From assembly GCF_013002715.1 (NCBI RefSeq), contig NZ_JABENB010000002.1, forward strand, positions 310,001 to 374,000: DNA of 64,000 nt, in the 5' to 3' direction. The notes under the pieces are model-generated. The model was not told the origin of the DNA and did no database searches. It worked only from the letters and a program-made list of their open reading frames with translations. Each line of letters begins with the position of its first letter. Position 1 is the first letter of the stretch. Position numbers and translations under genes: made by a program. Below are positions 17,160-25,737 of the stretch, piece after piece. The DNA comes from Flexivirga aerilata (GTDB taxonomy: Bacteria > Actinomycetota > Actinomycetes > Actinomycetales > Dermatophilaceae).

Positions 17160-18713
17160 TCAGCCGACGTGCACCGCGGCTTCCTCGGTGGACAGCTCGT
17201 CGTGCTTGATGCCGAGCAGCGCGACGACCAGCACGGTGCCGACGAGCAGCATGCCGGCGGCGAACCAGAACGCGTGGGTCGAACCGAAGGTCTGCGCCTG
17301 CAGCTGCGCCTGGTGCGTGGCGTCGGCGATCTGCTCCTTGGTCGGGGTCTGACCCGCCGCGGTGGCCTTCGCCATCGCCGCGCGCCCGGCCTCGGCCAGC
17401 TCGTTGCCCTTCTGCGTGGCGTAGTGCGTGAACGCCGTGGTCAGGGCGGCGATACCGACAGCTCCTCCGATTTGCTGTGCGGTGTTGAGCGCCGACGCGG
17501 CGGCACCCGAGTCGTTCTTGTCCACGCCTGCTGTCGCGGTGAGCGTCAGCGGGATGAACAGGAAGCCCATGCCGAAGCCCATCACGATGACCCACGGCAG
17601 CAGGTTGGTCGCGTAGCTGCTGTCCATCGACAGGTTGGTCAGGCCCCACATCGACACCGTGGTCAGCAGGCCGCCGAAACCGGCGACCCAGCGCGGGTCG
17701 ACCCGGCTGACCAGGTTGGACGCGATGCCCGCGGCGGCGACGATGCCGACGCTGAACGGCAGGAACGCGAAGCCGGACTTGATCGGCGAGTAGCCCAGCA
17801 CCTGCTGGATGAACAGGCCGAGGAAGAAGAACATCGCGAACATGCCGGCGCCGATCAGCAGCATCGAGAAGAGGGACACCGCACGCGTGCGGTCGGCGAG
17901 GATCCGCATCGGCAGCAGCGGGTGCTTCACCCGGGTCTCGATCAGCACGAACATGCCGAGCATGACGAGTCCGCCGATCAGCGGGAAGAGGGTCTCGAAG
18001 TCACCCCACGAGGCACCCTGCTGGCCGGCGTGCGACAGGCCGTAGACGATCCCGAACAGACCGACGGTGCCGGCGACGGCGCCCCAGATGTCGAGCGTGC
18101 CGTCGTTGCCCTCCGACTCCACGAGCACGCGCGGCGCGATGGCGGCGACGATCAGGCCGATCGGCACGTTGATGAAAAACGTTGCGCGCCAGTCCCATTC
18201 GGTGAGGATGCCACCGAGGATCAGACCGACGGCGGCGCCGGCACCGGACATCGCGGCATACACGGCCATCGCGCGGTTGCGCTCCTTGCCGGCCGGGAAG
18301 GTGGTGTTGATCAGCGCGAGTGCCGCCGGAGAGGCGAGCGCGGCACCGGCACCCTGCAGCCCGCGGGCGGCGAGCAGCATGGCGCTGTTGGCGGCGATGC
18401 CGCCGAGCAGTGAGGCGATGGCGAAGATCGCCACGCCGAGCACGAACATGCGACGGCGGCCGAAGAGGTCACCGAGCCGGCCACCGAGCAGCAGCAGGCT
18501 GCCGAAGGCGAGGGCGTATGCCGTCACGACCCACTGCACACTCGACTGACTGAAGTCGAGGTCGGTGAGGATGTGCGGGGTGGCGATGTTCACGATCGTG
18601 CCGTCGAGCACGATCATGAGCTGCGCCATGGCGATCACGATGAGTGCCACGGTGAGGTTTGTCTTCCTCGGTGTGACTTCCTCGTCGCGAGCCAAGTCGA
18701 CGGGTGTCGTCAT
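17160..18713 (-). CDS. DHA2 (EmrB/QacA) family MFS multidrug exporter
   Basis: A 517-aa proton-driven drug efflux pump with about 14 membrane helices. Signature motifs are visible: LDGTIVNIATP in helix 1, GGRLGDLFGRRR between helices 2 and 3, and RGLQGAGAALASPAA in helix 5. The ATG at 18713 follows GGAAGGAACC. It lies downstream of a TetR regulator on the same strand with a 198-bp gap, the common arrangement for repressor-controlled pumps, so induction by a toxic compound or lipid is likely. The substrate cannot be read from the sequence. Confidence 0.9.
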   Translation of the reverse strand: MTTPVDLARDEEVTPRKTNLTVALIVIAMAQLMIVLDGTIVNIATPHILTDLDFSQSSVQWVVTAYALAFGSLLLLGGRLGDLFGRRRMFVLGVAIFAIASLLGGIAANSAMLLAARGLQGAGAALASPAALALINTTFPAGKERNRAMAVYAAMSGAGAAVGLILGGILTEWDWRATFFINVPIGLIVAAIAPRVLVESEGNDGTLDIWGAVAGTVGLFGIVYGLSHAGQQGASWGDFETLFPLIGGLVMLGMFVLIETRVKHPLLPMRILADRTRAVSLFSMLLIGAGMFAMFFFLGLFIQQVLGYSPIKSGFAFLPFSVGIVAAAGIASNLVSRVDPRWVAGFGGLLTTVSMWGLTNLSMDSSYATNLLPWVIVMGFGMGFLFIPLTLTATAGVDKNDSGAAASALNTAQQIGGAVGIAALTTAFTHYATQKGNELAEAGRAAMAKATAAGQTPTKEQIADATHQAQLQAQTFGSTHAFWFAAGMLLVGTVLVVALLGIKHDELSTEEAAVHVG

Positions 18714-18911
18714 TGGCGGTTCCTTCCTGGTTATGAATCTGTTGTAAGCACAGGGGTTTTCGCGCCGTCTGCCAGGTCGGCATGACGGCGGTGGTCTGTT
18801 TGGGTCTGGTCACGCCACCGCCCGCGTCGCGGCGGTGCGAGATCAAGTAAGCCGCAGGTTCAGGACGCTTTCGGTCCGCTGGCTATTCCGCCCGGCGTCG
18901 CGGGCCCGCGA

Positions 18912-19532
18912 TCAGGAGACCGTGGCGCGACAGGCGGGCAGCATGACGTTGTCGATCACCTGCGTGACGAAGGACTTGTCCGGACAGTCGCCGGTGGTGA
19001 GCACCCGGAAGGTGACCGCCGCCGGCAGGATGGAGGCGAGCAGGTCGAGGTCGGCGTCCGGGCCCACCTCGCCCCGCTGTTGGGCACGCTCGATCGCCTT
19101 GCGCAGCTCGGCCATGCGTGGTTTGACGAACCGATCGGTGAAGACCGCCGTGAGCTCGGGGTCTCGGTGGATCGCCGAGGTGACCGCTCCGAAGACCTGG
19201 ATCGAGCGGTCGTTGTACTGCGGGTCCTCGCAGAAGTGGAACGTCAGGTCCCCGACCAGGCTGCCGGTGTCGGGCAGCTTCGGGTCGTGCCCGGCGGGCA
19301 TCGACTGCGCCTTCAGATGCTCCAGTGCACCCACCACCAGGTCGGGCTTGGTGGGCCACTTGCGGTAGAGCGTCGCCTTGCTGGCACGCACCTTCGACGC
19401 GACGGCGTCGAAGGTGAGCCGGTCGTAGCCGACATCGATCAGGGTGTCGATCACGCCGTCGAGGATCTCGGCCTCGCGCTCACCCTCGATGCGCGGCTTG
19501 GTGCCGGTCTCGGTGGTGGCGGGCGCATTCAT
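18912..19532 (-). CDS. TetR-family transcriptional repressor
   Basis: A 206-aa regulator with the N-terminal helix-turn-helix (about 22-66: AEILDGVIDTLIDVGYDRLTFDAVASKVRASKATLYRKW, shown here only as the recognised pattern ending SKATLYRKW) and a ligand-binding C-terminal domain. ATG at 19532 is chosen because GAGGGGAAG precedes it; an upstream in-frame start would overlap the operator. A perfect 33-bp palindrome lies 57 bp upstream, so the gene is probably self-regulated. It could control the exporter downstream, the divergent 10-methyl fatty acid operon, or both. Confidence 0.88.
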   Translation of the reverse strand: MNAPATTETGTKPRIEGEREAEILDGVIDTLIDVGYDRLTFDAVASKVRASKATLYRKWPTKPDLVVGALEHLKAQSMPAGHDPKLPDTGSLVGDLTFHFCEDPQYNDRSIQVFGAVTSAIHRDPELTAVFTDRFVKPRMAELRKAIERAQQRGEVGPDADLDLLASILPAAVTFRVLTTGDCPDKSFVTQVIDNVMLPACRATVS

Positions 19533-19589
19533 GGTGCTTCCCCTCTCGCGTTGCAGTTCGCGTGCTGGATTCGCTGCCGGATGACCGAC

Positions 19590-19622
19590 GTGGATAGAAC
19601 GAAACTGTTTCGTTCTATCCAC
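19590..19622. promoter_or_regulatory. TetR operator, perfect 33-bp palindrome
   Basis: Arms GTGGATAGAACGAAAC and its exact complement flank a single central T at 19606. It lies between the divergent tetR gene and the 10-methyl fatty acid operon. No second copy was seen before the exporter start. Confidence 0.8.
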
Positions 19623-19769
19623 AAGCTAGACCTGCGGCTGCGCCGGCGCAAGTCGGGTTGGTGTGACGTGCACCGCTCCGTCACGGGCTGGGCGTCTGCC
19701 GTCGGTCGGGGGAGAGTAGGTTGCTGGGCGCACATCGGCAGGCAATCGACACGCATCCAGGAGGACCCC

Positions 19770-21167
19770 GTGACGCGGGAGAACGGCGAGATCGTCGGGT
19801 GGGCGCGACATCGCGAGGCGGTTGCCGATCTGCAACGACAGCTGGCGGCGATGCCCACCGGCGCGCCGGTCCGGCTGGCCAAGAAGACGTCCAACCTCTT
19901 CCGCCCACGAGAGGCGAATGCCGTTGCGGGACTTGATGTTTCGCAGCTCCGAGGTGTCATCGAGGTCGACCCGGAGGCGGGCACCGCCGACGTGCAGGGG
20001 ATGACCACCTACGAGGACCTGGTCGACGTCACGCTCCGCTACGGCTTCATGCCGTATGTCGTGCCGCAGCTGCGCACCATCACCCTCGGCGGAGCGGTCA
20101 CCGGTCTCGGTGTCGAGTCGAGTTCGTTCCGCAACGGGCTGCCGCACGAGTCGGTGCTCGAGCTCGATGTGCTGACCGGCGCGGGCGAGATCGTGACCGC
20201 GACGCCGGACGGGGAGAACTCCGAGCTGTTCCGCGCGTTCCCCAACTCCTACGGATCGCTCGGCTACTCGGTCCGGCTGAAGATCAAGCTGGAGAAGGTC
20301 TCGCCATACGTCCACCTCCGGCACGTGCGCTTCACCGACCTGCACCAGCTGACCGAGCAGTTGCGCACGATCCTCGACCTGCGGCGTCACGACGGTGAGT
20401 CGGTCGACTTCCTCGACGGCGTGGTCTTCTCCGCGGACGAGAGTTATCTGGTGCTGGGCAGTTTCGTCGACGAGGCGCCCTACACCTCCGACTACTCGAG
20501 CCAGCAGATCTACTACCGCTCGATCCAGCAGCGCACCGAGGACTACCTCACGATTCACGACTACATCTGGCGCTGGGACACCGACTGGTTCTGGTGCAGC
20601 CGGGCGTTCGGGGTGCAGAAGCCGGCGTTCCGGCGGATCGTTCCGCGCAGCCTGCTGCGCAGCGACGTCTACAGCAAGATCATCCGGTGGGAGAACCGCC
20701 ACGGCTATTTCGCCAAGCTCGACGCGGCGAAGGGCAAGCTGCCGAGGGAGCGCGTCGTCCAGGACGTCGAGGTGCCGGTGGAGCGCACCGAAGAGTTCCT
20801 CCGGTGGTTCCTCGACAATGTGCCGATCGAGCCGATCTGGTTGTGCCCGTTGGCTGTTCGCGATCGCGAGCACGGCGTGCAGCCGTGGCCGCTCTACCCG
20901 CTGCAGCGCGACGAGCACTACGTCAACGTCGGCTTCTGGTCGACGGTCGAGATCACGCCGGGCCGTGAGGACGGCGACGTCAACCGCGACATCGAGCGGG
21001 TGGTGCACGACCTCGGCGGGCACAAGTCCCTCTACAGCGACGCCTACTACGACGAGCAGACCTTCTGGTCGCTCTACGGCGGCGACACCTATCAGTTGGT
21101 CAAGAAGCAGTACGACCCCGACGGCCGGCTGCCCGACCTCTACTCCAAGGCGGTGAAACGGCGATGA
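19770..21167 (+). CDS. tmsA: FAD-binding oxidoreductase of 10-methyl fatty acid synthesis (BfaA/TmsA-like)
   Basis: A 465-aa VAO-type flavoprotein. The FAD domain spans about 30-215 and includes ITLGGAVTGLGVESSSFRNGLPHESV; the C-terminal half carries the substrate region. With the adjacent methyltransferase it matches the pair shown in mycobacteria and other actinobacteria to convert oleate in phospholipids to 10-methylstearate (tuberculostearic acid): the methyltransferase makes a 10-methylene chain and this enzyme reduces it. The GTG at 19770 follows AGGAGG at ideal spacing; longer frames run back through the operator. Its stop overlaps the next start by ATGA. Confidence 0.85.
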   Translation: MTRENGEIVGWARHREAVADLQRQLAAMPTGAPVRLAKKTSNLFRPREANAVAGLDVSQLRGVIEVDPEAGTADVQGMTTYEDLVDVTLRYGFMPYVVPQLRTITLGGAVTGLGVESSSFRNGLPHESVLELDVLTGAGEIVTATPDGENSELFRAFPNSYGSLGYSVRLKIKLEKVSPYVHLRHVRFTDLHQLTEQLRTILDLRRHDGESVDFLDGVVFSADESYLVLGSFVDEAPYTSDYSSQQIYYRSIQQRTEDYLTIHDYIWRWDTDWFWCSRAFGVQKPAFRRIVPRSLLRSDVYSKIIRWENRHGYFAKLDAAKGKLPRERVVQDVEVPVERTEEFLRWFLDNVPIEPIWLCPLAVRDREHGVQPWPLYPLQRDEHYVNVGFWSTVEITPGREDGDVNRDIERVVHDLGGHKSLYSDAYYDEQTFWSLYGGDTYQLVKKQYDPDGRLPDLYSKAVKRR

Positions 21168-22444
21168 CACAACTCAGCATCGGCGAGATCTCCGACCGCA
21201 TCTTCGGCACCGACGTGCCGTTCGCGGTCACGGCATACGACGGCTCGACGGGTGGCAACCCGGCGGCTGCGGTCACGATCAACATCTCCAACGAGACCGC
21301 GCTGCGCTACCTGGTGACGGCTCCCGGCGAGCTCGGCCTGGCCCGCGCCTACATCACCGGCGACCTGATCGTCGAAGGCATCGACCCCGGCGACCCTTAC
21401 GACTTCCTCGCGCTCTTCCTGGACGACTTCGGCCCGAAGCGGCCGGCGCCCCGCGACGTCGTCGATGTCGCAAAGTCGTTGGGCCTCAGTAGTTTTCGGG
21501 TGCCGCCTCTGCCCGCGCAGGAGGTGGCGCCGCAGTGGCGGCGTGCGGTCGAGGGACTGCGCCACTCCCGCAAGCGGGACGCCGAGGCGATCCACCACCA
21601 CTACGACGTGAGCAACGACTTCTACGAGTTGGTGCTCGGTCCGTCGATGGCCTACACCTGTGCGTGCTACCCGAGCGACGGCGCGACCCTCGAGGAGGCG
21701 CAGGAGCACAAGTTCGACCTGGTCTGCAAGAAGCTCGGGCTCCAGCCGGGGATGCGGCTGCTCGACGTCGGCTGCGGCTGGGGTGGCATGGTCAAGCACG
21801 CCGTCAAGCACTACGGGGTGACCGCGCTCGGCGTGACGCTCTCGGCGGAGCAGGCGTCGTGGGCGCAGCAGCACCTCAAGGAGGAGGGGCTGGACGACCG
21901 GGCCGAGGTGCGGTTCCTGGACTACCGGGACGTCACCGAGGGCGACTTCGACGCGGTCAGCTCGATCGGGCTCACCGAGCACATCGGCGTGAAGAACTAC
22001 CCGAGCTACTTCAGCTTCCTCTACGGCAAGCTGAAGGAGGGCGGCCGGATGCTCAACCACAGCATCACCCGCCCGGACAACAAGGCTCCGGCGCTCACCC
22101 GTGGCGGCTTCATCAACCGCTACGTCTTCCCGGACGGGGAGATCACCGGGGTGGGCACGATCATCTCGGCGATGCAGGACCAGGGTTTCGAGATCCGGCA
22201 CAGCGAGGACCTGCGCGAGCACTACGCCCGCACGACCCGCGCCTGGTGCAAGAACCTCTCGGCCAACTGGGACGAGTGCGTGCAGGACGCGGGCGAGCAG
22301 ATCTCCCGCATCTGGGGTCTTTACCTCGCAGGTTCGTCGATCGGCTTCGAGCGCAACAACATTCAGCTGCACCAGGTGCTCGGTGAGAAGCTCACCCGCA
22401 CCGGCGCGGGCGCCTACCCGTTGCGGCCCGACTTCGGCGTCTGA
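21164..22444 (+). CDS. tmsB: SAM-dependent fatty acid methyltransferase (BfaB/TmsB/UfaA1-like, CFA synthase family)
   Basis: A 426-aa enzyme of the cyclopropane fatty acid synthase family. It shows the SAM-binding motif LLDVGCGWGGMVKHAV, then VTLSAEQASWAQQ and the active-site region IGLTEHIGVKNY, preceded by an N-terminal domain of about 140 residues typical of the mycobacterial UfaA1 group. It would methylate the double bond of phospholipid-bound oleate. Coupled to the oxidoreductase by ATGA overlap. The third gene often found with this pair (a DUF1365 protein, TmsC) is absent. The last 31 bases overlap the 3' end of the converging membrane-protein gene. Confidence 0.88.
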   Translation: MTQLSIGEISDRIFGTDVPFAVTAYDGSTGGNPAAAVTINISNETALRYLVTAPGELGLARAYITGDLIVEGIDPGDPYDFLALFLDDFGPKRPAPRDVVDVAKSLGLSSFRVPPLPAQEVAPQWRRAVEGLRHSRKRDAEAIHHHYDVSNDFYELVLGPSMAYTCACYPSDGATLEEAQEHKFDLVCKKLGLQPGMRLLDVGCGWGGMVKHAVKHYGVTALGVTLSAEQASWAQQHLKEEGLDDRAEVRFLDYRDVTEGDFDAVSSIGLTEHIGVKNYPSYFSFLYGKLKEGGRMLNHSITRPDNKAPALTRGGFINRYVFPDGEITGVGTIISAMQDQGFEIRHSEDLREHYARTTRAWCKNLSANWDECVQDAGEQISRIWGLYLAGSSIGFERNNIQLHQVLGEKLTRTGAGAYPLRPDFGV

Positions 22445-22890
22445 GGCCCGGCGGCCTGCTTCGCCGCGACCCGGCGACGCAGGCGCTCGGACGGCCAGAC
22501 GTGCCACCACATCGACGCCAGTCCGAAGGGCAGCGCGATGAGGTATGCCGTGGCGGTGTGCGCGAGGAACGCGCCGATGAAATTGAGGATGATCGGCACC
22601 TCGGTGATCGCGAAGCGCAGCATGATGCCGGCGACGTAGGGCGAGGTGGAGGCACCGGCGCCCGCGGCGCTGTCGAGCACCGGGCGGTAGCCGGCCACCT
22701 GCGCGACCAGCCAGCCGAGCGCGACGAGCAGCAGCCCGCCGACGACCCAGCCCACTCCGACCGAGCCGACGCCGACCGTGATCGCGGCGACGACGCCGAG
22801 GATCACCGGTGCCGCGAGCAGCGCGTAGATCGTGGTGCGCAGCGACTGGGCGCTGGTCGGGGCCTCGCCCGGCGTGGGTAGGTGCGTCAT
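22414..22890 (-). CDS. Hypothetical membrane protein, 158 aa
   Basis: Unrecognised family. It has hydrophobic segments near 20-42, 45-66, 85-105 and 108-130 and a basic, Ala-rich cytoplasmic tail. The ATG at 22890 is preceded by TACGCT 8 nt away, consistent with leaderless expression. Its 3' end overlaps the methyltransferase gene by 31 bp on the opposite strand, so the two stops cross. A role in membrane lipid biology is possible from position only. Confidence 0.6.
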   Translation of the reverse strand: MTHLPTPGEAPTSAQSLRTTIYALLAAPVILGVVAAITVGVGSVGVGWVVGGLLLVALGWLVAQVAGYRPVLDSAAGAGASTSPYVAGIMLRFAITEVPIILNFIGAFLAHTATAYLIALPFGLASMWWHVWPSERLRRRVAAKQAAGPQTPKSGRNG

Positions 22891-22898
22891 ACGGCACG

Positions 22899-22904
22899 AG
22901 CGTA
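22899..22904 (-). promoter_or_regulatory. -10 element of leaderless gene 22414-22890
   Basis: TACGCT on the minus strand, 8 nt before the ATG. Confidence 0.4.
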
Positions 22905-23019
22905 GGCGGAATGCGTTCGCGTCGCGCGGCGTTGGACCGTATGCTCATCCAACACAACTGAACAGTGATGTACCCGCATGTTCGGCCGCCCGGCACAGCT
23001 CGAGCGATCGAATGAAGGA

Positions 23020-23159
23020 AACATCTCATCGACGATGCTTGGACTGACCGAGGAACGAGGTCAGGGCAAGAGGAGGAGATGGGATCGAAAAAACATCTCA
23101 TCGACGATGCTTGGGACTGACCGAGGAACGAGGTCAGGGCAAGAGGAGGAGATGGGATC
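23020..23159. repeat. Tandem pair of 67/68-bp structured repeats before tmRNA
   Basis: Copies at 23020-23086 and 23092-23159 are identical except for one extra G, with 5 nt between. Each can fold into a long hairpin: outer CATCTC/GAGATG, then CTTG/CAAG, then CTGACC/GGTCAG closing a 9-nt loop GAGGAACGA. The small open frames through it are not credible genes. The second copy ends 15 bp before the tmRNA, so it must overlap or adjoin the ssrA promoter. Confidence 0.9.
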
Positions 23160-23173
23160 AAGTAACACCCAAC

Positions 23174-23539
23174 GGGGGTGATCGGTTTCGACGTTGATTG
23201 CCGTTGTAGGGGAAGCGGGTCGAGGAAGCACGGTTATCTCGTTAACGCTCCGTGCACAACCAATAGGTGCCAACTCCAAGCGCACCGACTTCGCCCTCGC
23301 CGCCTGAGCGAGCCTCGAAGTCCGTCAGCCTGAGCTAGTTCTCGACTCAGTGTCTGGCGTCAGCTAGAGAACTTGCTGCGTCGTCACGCCGAGGGGCGAC
23401 GCGGGACTCTTACTCGGCTGGGCCTGTCAGGGAACGTGTGCGTGCGAGCCCTGGGGCCGAGAAAATCCTCAAGCGCACTGCACCCGGAGAAGCCCTACTT
23501 CGTGGTCAGCGGACGCGGGTTCGATTCCCGCCACCTCCA
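23174..23539 (+). ncRNA. ssrA: tmRNA (transfer-messenger RNA)
   Basis: About 366 nt. The 5' end GGGGGTGATCGGTTTCGACG and the 3' tRNA-like end GGGTTCGATTCCCGCCACCT are diagnostic; the acceptor stem pairs 23174-23180 with 23532-23538. The tag frame at 23269-23307 encodes ANSKRTDFALAA then TGA, ending in the LAA degradation signal. CCA is not encoded (CGA follows the discriminator), so it must be added after transcription. It rescues stalled ribosomes together with SmpB, which is not in this window. Confidence 0.95.
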
Positions 23540-23560
23540 CGAGCTGTGTACATCACCGCC

Positions 23561-23598
23561 GAACGCCGCCCGGAGCCGTTGCGCTCCGGGCGGCGTTC
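23561..23598 (+). terminator. Intrinsic terminator after tmRNA
   Basis: A 16-bp perfect stem, GAACGCCGCCCGGAGC with its complement, with a 6-nt loop, 21 nt after the mature 3' end, followed by a GT-rich run. Confidence 0.85.
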
Positions 23599-23614
23599 GT
23601 CTGTCTGCGGCGGG

Positions 23615-23776
23615 TCAGTGGCGCGCGTCGCCTTCCTTGCGGCGCTCGTCCTGCGAGCCGAGGTCGTCGACGCCGCCGCCGGTCTCCTCGAAGACCTCGT
23701 CACGGATTTCCTGCCGGCGCTCGTCGTGCTCGAGGTTTTCCTCGCGGCGTTCTTCGTTGCCTTTGTGGTGGCCCAT
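23615..23776 (-). CDS. Small highly charged protein, 53 aa
   Basis: Begins MGHHKGNEERREENLEHDERR and is built almost wholly of charged residues, so it is probably an extended or helical cytoplasmic peptide. The ATG at 23776 has GGAAAGG 6 nt upstream, which is the main support that it is expressed. A longer open frame upstream would overlap the next gene in a different frame and is not preferred. Family not recognised. Confidence 0.5.
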   Translation of the reverse strand: MGHHKGNEERREENLEHDERRQEIRDEVFEETGGGVDDLGSQDERRKEGDARH

Positions 23777-23819
23777 GGCTGCCTTTCCGTGCGACTGGTG
23801 GTGTTCCGATGGCGCGAGT

Positions 23820-24068
23820 CTAGGTCTCGCGCCACTCCGGTAGGCCCTGCCGCTGCAGGTCGTGCAGTTCCAGTTGGAGCACCCGCCCGTCGGGCAGGAA
23901 GTCCAGTGCGGCGACGACCTCCCCGTCGGCGTCGCGGACGGTGAGGGTGCGCGGCTGCTCGCCGACGGCGCGGCGGGTGAAGAAGATCGTCGCCATGTTC
24001 GCCTCCGGATCGACATACAGGTCGGCTTCGATCCGGCGAAGCCCTCGATCTTCTGTCGGTTCCGGCAT
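23820..24068 (-). CDS. Small hypothetical protein, 82 aa, DUF2283-like pattern
   Basis: The sequence RRIEADLYVDPEANMATIFFTRRAVGEQ followed by VRDADGEVVAALDFLPDGRVLQLEL resembles the short beta-rich DUF2283 proteins, but the match is by eye only. ATG at 24068 is chosen because TAACGT lies 8 nt upstream (leaderless); an in-frame ATG at 24107 would reach into the pntA upstream region. Divergent from pntA with about 70 bp between starts. Confidence 0.55.
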   Translation of the reverse strand: MPEPTEDRGLRRIEADLYVDPEANMATIFFTRRAVGEQPRTLTVRDADGEVVAALDFLPDGRVLQLELHDLQRQGLPEWRET

Positions 24069-24076
24069 GACCGTGG

Positions 24077-24082
24077 ACGTTA
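24077..24082 (-). promoter_or_regulatory. -10 element of leaderless gene 23820-24068
   Basis: TAACGT on the minus strand, 8 nt before the ATG. Confidence 0.4.
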
Positions 24083-24140
24083 GCCGCGAAAGGGTGTCTT
24101 TCGCCATACGCTGACCGCAGCCCTCACCAAAAGGACGCGC

Positions 24141-25694
24141 ATGCGCATCGGAGTCGTCAAGGAGTCACAGCCGGGTGAGACGCGGGTCGCCGCGACGCCG
24201 GCGACCGTCACCCAGCTGCGGGGACTCGGGTATGACGTGATTGTGCAGCCGGGCGCGGGCGAGCGGTCCGGCTTCCCCGACGAGGCGTATGACGAGGCCG
24301 GCGCGACGATCGGTGACCCGGCGGAGGGCGAGGTCGTCCTCGGCGTGAACGCGCTCGACGCGCAGCAGCTGCAGGCGGTGCGGCCGGGTGCGACGGTCGT
24401 CGGCATCCTCGCGCCGCGGCTGCACCCCGAGCTGGGCGAGGAGTGGTCCGCCCCGAGTCTGGGCAAGCCGATCACCGCGCTCGCGCTGGACGCGGCGCCG
24501 CGGATCTCGCGGGCGCAGTCCCTGGACGTGTTGTCGTCGATGGCGAACATCGCCGGCTATCGGGCGGTGGTGGAGGCGGCGCACGCCTTCGGGCGGTTCT
24601 TCACCGGTCAGGTGACCGCGGCGGGGAAGGTGCCGCCGGCGAAGGTGCTGGTCGCCGGTGCCGGGGTGGCCGGTCTGGCGGCGATCGGCACGGCGGTGTC
24701 GCTGGGTGCGGTCGTGCGGGCGACCGATCCGCGCCCGGAGGTGGCCGATCAGGTCGCGTCGCTGGGCGGGGAGTATCTGCCGATCGAGGCCACCGACGAG
24801 GCCGACGATGCGCCGAACACCGGCTACGCCAAGGAGATGGGGGAGGACTACAGGGCGCGCGAGGCGCAGTTGTATGCGCAGCAGGCGGCCGACTCCGACA
24901 TCATCATCACGACCGCGCTGATCCCCGGCCGTCCCGCGCCGCGGCTGCTGACCGCCGACATGGTCGCGTCGATGAAGCCGGGGTCGGTGATCGTGGACAT
25001 GGCCGCCGCCAACGGTGGCAACGTCGAGGGGTCGGTGCCCGGTGAGGTCGTCACCACCGGCAACGGCGTGACGATCATCGGCTACACCGACCTCGCCGGC
25101 CGGTTGCCCGCGCAGGCGTCCCAGCTCTACGGCACCAACCTGGTCAACCTGATGAAGTTGCTCACGCCCGGCAAGGACGGGCAGCTGGTGCTCGACGAGG
25201 ACGACGTGGTGCAACGCTCGATCACCGTGGTCGAGAACGGCGAGAACCGTTGGCCCCCACCGCCGGTCGAGGTCTCCGCGGCGCCCGCACAGACGGCCGC
25301 GGCACCGGCGCCGGCGGCGGAGGCTGGCGAGCCGGCGAAGCCGCCGATGACGCCGGGGCGCCGACTGATGGTGGTGCTGGGTGCGGCGGCAGTGGTGTTC
25401 GTGCTGCTGGCGATCTCGCCGGAGGCGTTGACGGTGCATCTGACGGTGTTCGCGCTGGCGATCGTGATCGGCTACTACGTGATCCGCAACGTGCACCACG
25501 CGCTGCACACGCCGCTGATGTCGGTGACCAACGCGATCTCGGGGATCATCGTGGTCGGTGCGTTGCTGCAGGTCGGGCACTCCGGGGCGGCGGTCACGAC
25601 GCTCGCGACGGCGGCGATCCTGCTGGCGTCGATCAACGTGTTCGGCGGGTTCGCGGTGACCCGCCGGATGCTCGCGATGTTCTCCCGGTCCTAG
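24141..25694 (+). CDS. pntA: NAD(P) transhydrogenase, alpha subunit
   Basis: The membrane proton-translocating transhydrogenase moves hydride from NADH to NADP. This 517-aa subunit is the undivided form (E. coli PntA is 510 aa): NAD-binding dI region (1-375, with [18 protein letters not shown] and the loop [18 protein letters not shown]), an Ala/Pro-rich linker (about 375-410), then four membrane helices. In many actinobacteria this subunit is split in two genes; here it is fused. The ATG at 24141 follows AAAAGGACG. pntB begins 43 bp downstream. Confidence 0.95.
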   Translation: MRIGVVKESQPGETRVAATPATVTQLRGLGYDVIVQPGAGERSGFPDEAYDEAGATIGDPAEGEVVLGVNALDAQQLQAVRPGATVVGILAPRLHPELGEEWSAPSLGKPITALALDAAPRISRAQSLDVLSSMANIAGYRAVVEAAHAFGRFFTGQVTAAGKVPPAKVLVAGAGVAGLAAIGTAVSLGAVVRATDPRPEVADQVASLGGEYLPIEATDEADDAPNTGYAKEMGEDYRAREAQLYAQQAADSDIIITTALIPGRPAPRLLTADMVASMKPGSVIVDMAAANGGNVEGSVPGEVVTTGNGVTIIGYTDLAGRLPAQASQLYGTNLVNLMKLLTPGKDGQLVLDEDDVVQRSITVVENGENRWPPPPVEVSAAPAQTAAAPAPAAEAGEPAKPPMTPGRRLMVVLGAAAVVFVLLAISPEALTVHLTVFALAIVIGYYVIRNVHHALHTPLMSVTNAISGIIVVGALLQVGHSGAAVTTLATAAILLASINVFGGFAVTRRMLAMFSRS

Positions 25695-25737
25695 TCGCCG
25701 ATTTCGTGAATTCATCACAACGACAGGTGTTTTCGAC

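Noticed and set aside
19080..19769. Upstream extension of the oxidoreductase gene through the operator and tetR
   Set aside because: The frame happens to be open, but a strong AGGAGG before the GTG at 19770 and the family length fix the start there.
22978..23181. 67-codon frame across the tandem repeat before tmRNA
   Set aside because: It encodes the same peptide twice only because the DNA repeat is duplicated; there is no ribosome site and it runs into the tmRNA.
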